Below, piece by piece: positions 58,010 to 64,000 of a stretch of DNA of 64,000 nt. This DNA comes from Ceratotherium simum simum. Taxonomy: Eukaryota > Chordata > Mammalia > Perissodactyla > Rhinocerotidae. The translations under genes and the position numbers were made by a program. Position 1 is the stretch's first letter. Every line of letters begins with the position of its first letter. The stretch is from assembly GCF_000283155.1 (NCBI RefSeq), contig NW_004454262.1, positions 2,276,013 through 2,340,012 on the forward strand. The letters run 5' to 3'. The notes below the pieces were generated by a model. It was not told the DNA's origin, made no database searches, and worked only from the letters and a program-made list of their open reading frames with translations.

Positions 58010-59330
58010 CTACAGTCTTTTTTTATGCAACTGGTCATGAGGCTCTCACTGATGTCTATAATTTCCTTCTTTCACTATTCCAAGTTTCCTCTGCCCTCAG
58101 CCAAGACTTCAGCAGGTCAGTGTTTTTATCTGGTGAGGTATCCCAAGCTTTCCTTCCTGAAGTGTCTGAATTCTGTTTGGTGGATGTAGTTTCCCATCAA
58201 CTTTTACTATTGGACATGAAAGTACTAAGGGTCTCCCAAGAGAATGCCTTGGGTTTCAGACAACAGTCTTCCCTGCCTCCATTGTGTAGCACCGAGTCTA
58301 TTTTCCCTTAGTAATAAGGATCAATCACCCTAGCCAGCAATAACCACCTTTGTTGCCTATTGCTCCAGTGGCACGAGAATCCCAAAATAGTCAAGTGGTG
58401 GTCTCATCTTCCATCTTCCATTCTCATCTTCCAAGTCAATGAATCATTACTGCATCACCTAGTAGAGGCATTCTTTCCTTAGGAAACAAGACTGTCACTC
58501 CAGAAGAGCCTAAAGTTGTGGAGAGACAAGCAAAAATTCTGAGAATGAGTTATTAGATATTACAATCAGAGGAGCCATTCCTAACTCCTTGATTTCCAGA
58601 CCCATGTATTTTGACCAGAGGAGCACTATAGTTTTATAGTGCTATCTATAATGGGACTCTGATTCAAAGCATATACTGCATCCTGTAAGAGAAAACTCCA
58701 TACTTCCAGGGTGTTGTCTCCATTCCATCTGTCTATCAGAAAAGTTGCTTCAGGGTGATGAGATACGCGGTAAGACAAGTTAATTTCATAAGCATAAGCC
58801 CAGTGACACACATTTTCTTTGTGAAATAAGTTCCTTGATCAGAATCAATGTTGTGCAGAACATCTTCATAATGGATAATGCATTCTGTGAGTCCATGGAT
58901 GGTGGTGCTGGCAAAAGCATTATGCGCTGGGAAGGCAAATCTATTTCAGGATTACATGTCAATTCCAGGGTGGATCAATGTAACCGCCTCTATGACGGAA
59001 GGGGTCCAACATAATCTACCTGCCACTAAGTGGCTGAGTGATGCCCCTAGAAAATGGAGCCATATCGTTGGCTCAGTATTGGTCTCTACCGTTGGCACTA
59101 AGCAGTAGCAGCAGCCAAGTCAGTTTTGGTAAAGAGAAGTCTGTGTTGTTGAGCCCATCCATAGCCTCTATCCCTACACCATGGCTACTTTGTACATGGA
59201 CCCATTGAGCAGGTACTGGGACGGCTGAGAAAAGAGGCTGACTGACATCCATAAAAAATGTGTCATTTTGTCTGCCTGATTATTGAGAGCCTTTAATGAG
59301 CATGAACATGGGACACAAATATCGTCACAT
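58010..59330 (-). mobile_element. Internal fragment of an old ERVL endogenous retrovirus (pol, integrase part)
   Basis: The plus strand shows reverse-complement phrases of the widespread ERVL pol region: 'ggggtccaacataatctacc', 'caccatggctactttgtaca', 'gtccatggatggtggtgctg', 'aagttccttgatcagaatca'. About 1.3 kb of pol-derived sequence remains, with stops and indels on the minus strand. No gag and no env are visible. It is an inactive fossil. Confidence 0.88.
58626..58811 (-). pseudogene. Broken ERVL integrase fragment
   Basis: A 61-residue minus-strand open segment corresponds to the end of the integrase catalytic core and the region after it. It has the HHPEA sequence and an RWNG motif after it. 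The position where retroviral integrases have the catalytic glutamate appears here as aspartate (in LIDRWNG), and a few residues are missing just after it. Flanking stops close the frame, so no functional protein is possible. Confidence 0.85.
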
Positions 59331-59364
59331 TCTATTCAGAGGGGAGGAGTAGCTTACAAGTAGG

Positions 59365-59492
59365 GCAATTGAAGCCTAGAGAGGTTTGGCAATTTTAGGG
59401 AAGTTCAGTAACTTGCTCCAAGTTACAGAATAGAAACTAGAAGAGCAAGAACTCCATCCCCAATCTGTTTGATTCTAGCCTACACATCTTCC
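59365..59492 (-). mobile_element. MIR SINE fragment
   Basis: Reverse-complement MIR with changes: 'tgaagcctagagaggtttgg', 'taacttgctccaagttacag', 'agcaagaactccatccccaa'. Confidence 0.7.
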
Positions 59493-59494
59493 GC

Positions 59495-59992
59495 TATTCT
59501 ATAGCATGTCTAAAAGAAGGAAGAAGAACAGGAACCAGAAAAGGAAACTGAAACAGAGAAAAAGCATGATTACACTATCAATAAAGCTAAAAAAAAAAAA
59601 AAGAGTTTTTAAAGGTGAGGCTCTTCACCGAGGTCAATGCCATAAAGAGTTGAGTAGACCAAGGTATGAGGTAAAAAATGGACTAACAGGAAGTCATTTT
59701 TCACCTTTAAAAGAGCAGTTTCAATTGAGAAATGGAAATAGCGGCCAAATTCCAATGGGTCCTGCAAGGAGATTGGCAGGATAGACATAGCCAAAAGACA
59801 AGGAGATGATAGATGGTGGGTGGCAATAAAAAGAAGACTAGAAACGTGTGACCAAAACAGAGAGGGGTGGAAGGGGTGAAGGTACTGTTAAGGAAGGTAA
59901 TGTTAATGTTATGTGTGAAAGAAGTATGCAAAGACTGGATGCCAAAGCAAACGAATATTAAGTCCAATCTATTCTCCACGTTCCCCAATAAC
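59495..59992. other. No gene recognised
   Basis: Purine-rich. The frames at 59506-59784 (plus) and 59609-59988 (minus) are composition artefacts. An A13 run is at 59,590-59,602. Confidence 0.5.
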
Positions 59993-59994
59993 GG

Positions 59995-60110
59995 GGAATT
60001 TATAATATCTACTTATAGAACTACAAGGATTATTAAAAGATACGTGAACTCACCTAGCAACAGTGAGTGGTACATAGGAGACACTCAAAAAATAGTAATT
60101 AACAGTGACG
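59995..60110 (+). mobile_element. MIR SINE 3' half
   Basis: MIR 3' order: 'aatatctacttatagaacta', 'caaggattattaaaagatac', 'gagtggtacataggagacac', 'tcaaaaaatagtaatta'. Tail to tail with the next MIR. Confidence 0.75.
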
Positions 60111-60114
60111 ATAA

Positions 60115-60352
60115 CAGTAATTATAATAATAGCTTTTACATTGATTGAGGCCTTATTATGTACCAGATACTCTGCTAAGCAATATTTATGTGACCTCATT
60201 TAATCATCACAACAACCCTATGACTGCCAGTATTACAGTGACCATTCTACAAAAAAGGAAGCCAAGGTTTAGAGATAAGTGACTTGTTCAAGATCACACA
60301 ACCAGTGACAGAGACAGCTCTCTCTCTGATTCCAAAAGTCATGTGCTTGCCT
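60115..60352 (-). mobile_element. Near full-length MIR SINE
   Basis: Reverse-complement MIR: 'agcttttacattgattgagg', 'ccttattatgtaccagatac', 'catttaatcatcacaacaac', 'ttgttcaagatcacacaacc', then the promoter half. It points towards the preceding MIR. Confidence 0.92.
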
Positions 60353-60354
60353 GG

Positions 60355-60412
60355 TAAGGAAAGAGAAGGGAGAAAGGAAAGGAGGAAGGGAGGGTAGGAG
60401 GAAAGAAGAGTA
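60355..60412 (+). repeat. GA-rich low-complexity patch
   Basis: Nearly pure purine on the plus strand (AGG, GAAA and GGGA blocks). Imperfect. Confidence 0.8.
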
Positions 60413-60414
60413 AA

Positions 60415-61078
60415 AACAAGAGAAGCAAGGCCTTGAAATTAAATAGTTGAATTAGTAATGGCAATACTTCTTGATCTTCAACTCTGCAACAATAAATTCA
60501 CATGGACTCCATTTAAATGTAGACCAAGTGAAACGAGATTTTTCTTCTAACCTGACCACTCCCAGTTTTACTTTTATCATATTTTCCATAATCTAGTTTT
60601 TCAACCGTATTCCTCAGTGCATGACAATTCTAGTTATTTTATATCCTTTAGCCACTCTTGCAACAAAATTATTTACTACTTTTAAGTTGAAATCTTATTT
60701 TAGCACCAAAATACTAGAAATTATACCCATCGATCTGAAAAATAAATACAAGAGAACATATCCCTTTTAAACTTTTCCATCCTCTCCACTGCTGTCCACA
60801 TTGCAACAGCAAACACCTCCTTCAGCAGCTCTGCAATGGCGTGTGAATATGCTGCCAATAATAAGGGGAAAATCAAACCCCTGATTCTCGTTATTTTACC
60901 TGGGAAACTTTTGTCCACTAACTAGAAGTATTACAGGAGTGAGAGCACAGACGGGTGGCAAATCCCTCACCTCGAATTTGGTTTGTCCAGGCTAAGAATT
61001 TGTTCTCTTCTTCTTCCTACTTAGCAAATGACTTGAAAGAGTCTTAGTTGTTTAAGTGTTTCGTAACATTTTCTTAAA
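60415..61078. other. No gene recognised
   Basis: AT-rich. A 65-codon minus frame at 60721-60918 lies in a GC-richer patch but has no clear splice sites or known motif. Confidence 0.5.
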
Positions 61079-61079
61079 A

Positions 61080-61265
61080 AATATAATGACTAATATTTTA
61101 CCAAAGTCCTTTCATATCCATTATTTCATTTGATCTCATTATAAACTTAGGAGATCAATATTATCACCATGTCACAAATCATGAAGCTGAGGTTCACAAA
61201 GGGTAGACTTAACTCAAGATTAAAGGACTGAAACCCAAATTCTCTCACCCAAATTTCTTCTAAAC
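61080..61265 (-). mobile_element. MIR SINE
   Basis: Reverse-complement MIR: 'aaagtcctttcatatccatt', 'tcatttgatctcattataaa', 'aaatcatgaagctgaggttc', 'ctgaaacccaaattctctca'. Confidence 0.82.
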
Positions 61266-61267
61266 CA

Positions 61268-62138
61268 TGAAAGCCCCTAGAAAGTTTAACTTTAATAGCC
61301 ACCAGAATTTCTTCAATCTGTCTCATTTCCAGCCTTTCTAATTATATTCAATGCTGTCTGTTGACAATTATGGATATTCTAGTATTGTAAGGATATCATG
61401 TGTCTTTTAGTATTTTCATTTTATTCTATACATCTAGGAAAGTTGCTATTATTATCCCCTAAATACCAATTGGGTGTCAACCCTTATTTGGACTTTTCTT
61501 TTTCTTCTAGCTCAATATAAAAATTCCATATTATCTCCTTTTGCTTATTCTTTCTGTCTGTATTAAGCCAATTTCTCATTGTTTATTCCCCTAGTCTTCT
61601 AAACTTTAAAATTAGAAGCTACTCAGCTTCCTCTTTTTAAAGTTAGTCCAAATTGCAAAGCATCATACAGTATAACAGAGTCACATGCTATTGGTAACTG
61701 TCATCTACTTAGTACCTGGGATTAATGAGTAGTTAAATGAGCTTTTCAACAAAGCTGAAATTTGTTGGACACCTTTATAAATTATCTAATTCTGCATTAG
61801 AGTTTCATCAAATTCACCCTGAATCTGTCTTGGTAATATAAGGTTCCCCTACTGGAAGGAAAATCTACTTGTATTGATTATTAAGCAAAAATAAGCTTTG
61901 TTTATTTGTTTGCTACCATAAGGAATAAGATTTATCAATAGCTTGTCTTATCTTTTATGAATTGGCCCCATTACAATACTTTTTATTATGAATTCTACTC
62001 TTCTGGCAATTTATTTCAGAGATTTAATTCGGACATATTGTCAGGATTTTCTCAACCTTTTCCTATTCTCAGCACAAATAATTTTTTGTAACTACTGTAC
62101 ATATAGCATCTTGTCACATCTCTTACAGTGTTGTTTCA
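61268..62138. other. No gene recognised
   Basis: T-rich. It could be a worn outer part of the L1 that follows, but no diagnostic phrase was found. Confidence 0.45.
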
Positions 62139-62139
62139 T

Positions 62140-63737
62140 TGTATTTTTTGTTTAAATTATTTATTTTGAAATAATTTCAGACATACAAACGAGTTGAAAA
62201 AATAGTTCTAATGAGTTCCTATGTACTCTTTACCTAGCTTCTCCTAATGTTAGTGTCTTACATAACCATGGTATAACTGTCAAAGATAAAAAACTAATAT
62301 TTGTAGAATGCTATATCATTAACTATAGACTTTATTAACTAAACTATACACTTTACCCAGATTTCACCAGCTTTTCTACTAATGTCCTTTTCCTATACCA
62401 GGATCTAATTCAGAATTACTGAATTATCATTATTATTATTATTATTATTATTGCTGGTGTTACCAGGACTATAAAGTGTGTCTGACAGTTTTCTCTGCTA
62501 TAAAGTTATTATTAGTCCTATTGTAATTAATAAGTATTTGGGGGGAAGATGGTGATGTATTGCAAATACTCTCTTTCTCATTAAACATTCATCCAGTAAT
62601 TTAAGCATTCACTGGTGAATTTTGCCTACAATAATTATTACTGTGATGTTCTAATGGTGATTTTCTATTTCCTTCTTGCTTCTACATTTATTAACTAGAA
62701 TACCTCTGTAAGAAGACTTGTCCCTTATCTCCCATTTATTTAATCATTTATTATGTCAGTACAAACAAATGGATATTTATTTTATTATTTGAGTTGCAAT
62801 ACAAATAATTTTGGGTTTTTTGCTGTTATTCAGATAATTAGTTATTCAATTTGTTCTAACTTTGGCCATTGGGAGTTCTTTCAGGTTAGTTCCTATATCC
62901 TTTTGATATGTCCCCATACTTTGTTTTTAGCACTTCCTTATCTTCTGGCATCACCAGATGTCCAACTTGATCTTGAATTGTATTGCACAAGCCCTGGAAT
63001 CAACTATTACTCCAAGAAGCTCTGATACTTTTAATAGGAAAATGATATTTAGAAAGCAAGACCTAGGAGTTAAATATGTTCATGACCACTGAGGAATCAA
63101 TGCTTCTAGGACATCATATGTATGAATACTAATTCATGCATACACACAATCTATATTTATTTCTGTCTATGTATCTGCAAATATTTTTAAAAGAACTCCT
63201 GGGTTGATATTGATGTCTATGATTCCAATCCAGCACCACAGGGTTCATTCTATTATTCCTACTTTATTTATAACCTTTTTGACAACATAAGAAACCTGGC
63301 TTTCACTATCTACAATATATTTACTTATTTTTTCAACCATAGTATACACGTAGTTTCAGAATTGCTATACCATGCCCATTTGAAAAACAAATTTATCAAC
63401 TAAAGTGCATTGTTTGTGTGGGGTAATTTTTGTATTTAGTCTTACAGTATCCAGTCAAAAAACTGTTTTCCAAAGTGACTTTGGTCAGCTCGTTTCTTCC
63501 CTATCCCTTTCAGTGTAGTTTTGTCATTCATCTGTCACAGTCTAGATTGCACCTTGGGTTTTCGTGGTATCCTGGTTGATTTTTTATCAATTTACATACT
63601 CTTTATAGTATTGAGTTGTGTGGCTTTTGACAAATGCACTGAGTTTTGCATCTACTACCATAGTACCATATAGAACAGTTCAATTACTCCCAAAATTCCC
63701 TTGTGCTGCCCCTTTATAATGAGTCTGCCCCCACACT
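62140..63737 (-). mobile_element. Old L1 3' region (L1M type)
   Basis: The plus strand shows reverse-complement phrases of old L1 3' UTR: 'attttgaaataatttcagac', 'cacccagatttcacc'-like text at 62,355, 'ggccattgggagttctttca', 'gtccaacttgatcttgaatt', 'agccctggaatcaactatta', and further on 'tagaacagttcaattactcc'. No coding frame. The younger L1 piece at 63738 begins inside or at the edge of it. Confidence 0.78.
62429..62452 (+). repeat. ATT trinucleotide microsatellite
   Basis: Eight ATT units in a row inside the old L1. Confidence 0.95.
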
Positions 63738-64000
63738 TTTATTTTTTTTGAATTTTTTGTTTATTGCAGTAACATTGGTTTATAACATTGTATAAATTTG
63801 AGGTGTACATCATTATACTTCTATTTCTACATAGATTACATCATGTTCACCACCCAAATACTAATTACAACCCATCACCACACATGTGCCGAATTATCCC
63901 TTTCGCCCTTCTCCCTCCCCCCTTCCCCTATGGTAATCACCAATCCAATCTCTGTCTCTATGTGTTTGTTTATTGTTGTTATTATCTACTACTTAATGAA
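63738..64000 (-). mobile_element. L1 3' end, perissodactyl type, running off the window
   Basis: From about 63,745 the sequence repeats 15,158-15,402 at roughly 94% identity by eye, including the 'ggtttataacattgta' start, the polypyrimidine block near 63,915 and 'attatctactacttaatgaa' at the very end. The short T run at 63,741-63,749 would be its A tail. The element continues past the window, so its length and right duplication are unknown. Confidence 0.9.

Noticed and set aside
59506..59784. Lys/Arg-rich plus-strand frame resembling a nuclear basic protein
   Set aside because: Translation of an A/G-rich tract; no supporting context.
1..64000. CRISPR array, operon, phage or prokaryotic system
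   Set aside because: All evidence points to a mammalian genome; the repeats are dispersed SINEs, LINEs and microsatellites, not regularly spaced repeats.

Overview
The window is a stretch of mammalian nuclear DNA, AT-rich (roughly 35-40% GC by eye), with no long open reading frame that I can defend as a complete gene. Eight copies of the tRNA-derived SINE of odd-toed ungulates (the equine ERE family, opening with a GGGCCGGCCC-type head) place it in Perissodactyla. A horse or another Equus is most likely; rhinoceros or tapir cannot be excluded from sequence alone. One 100-base run of N (3164-3263) lies inside a TG/TA microsatellite, as in a draft or scaffolded assembly.

The layout is typical of an intergenic region or very long introns. 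Young, lineage-specific insertions are the eight ERE SINEs at about 1.3, 3.9, 6.7, 10.1, 30.1, 44.2, 46.5 and 54.9 kb, each with a perfect 10-15 bp target-site duplication, and two fragments of a perissodactyl L1 3' end at 15.1 and 63.7 kb. Older layers are L1 fragments (0.4-1.7, 20.0-21.7, 36.4-37.1, 53.2-55.4 and 62.1-63.7 kb), L2 fragments (12.7, 16.5, 22.4, 26.8, 28.5, 36.1, 41.5, 46.5 and 52.3 kb, among others) and many MIRs. There are also hAT-Charlie elements (14.8, 22.8 and 51.4 kb), a Tigger/MER2-type element (37.9 kb), a tRNA-Glu-headed SINE with an RTE-like tail (42.6 kb), two LTRs of ERVL/MaLR type (30.8 and 55.6 kb) and a broken ERVL pol remnant (58.0-59.3 kb). Several insertions are nested, so their relative ages can be read directly.

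Two places look like possible host exons, both on the minus strand. At 34,620-34,987 an open frame with a splice-acceptor-like start, a stop codon and a nearby AATAAA could be the 3'-terminal coding exon of an unrecognised gene. At 9,813-9,996 a GC-richer block lies between a plausible acceptor and a plausible GT donor. Neither could be assigned to a named gene.

I found no CRISPR array, operon, structural RNA gene or convincing new biological system. The findings worth follow-up are the exon candidates, the chimeric SINE, the ERE structural variants, the nested insertions, and the unexplained GC-richer block at 48.2-48.8 kb. Repeat families were assigned by reading against remembered consensus patterns, so boundaries of old elements are good only to some tens of bases.
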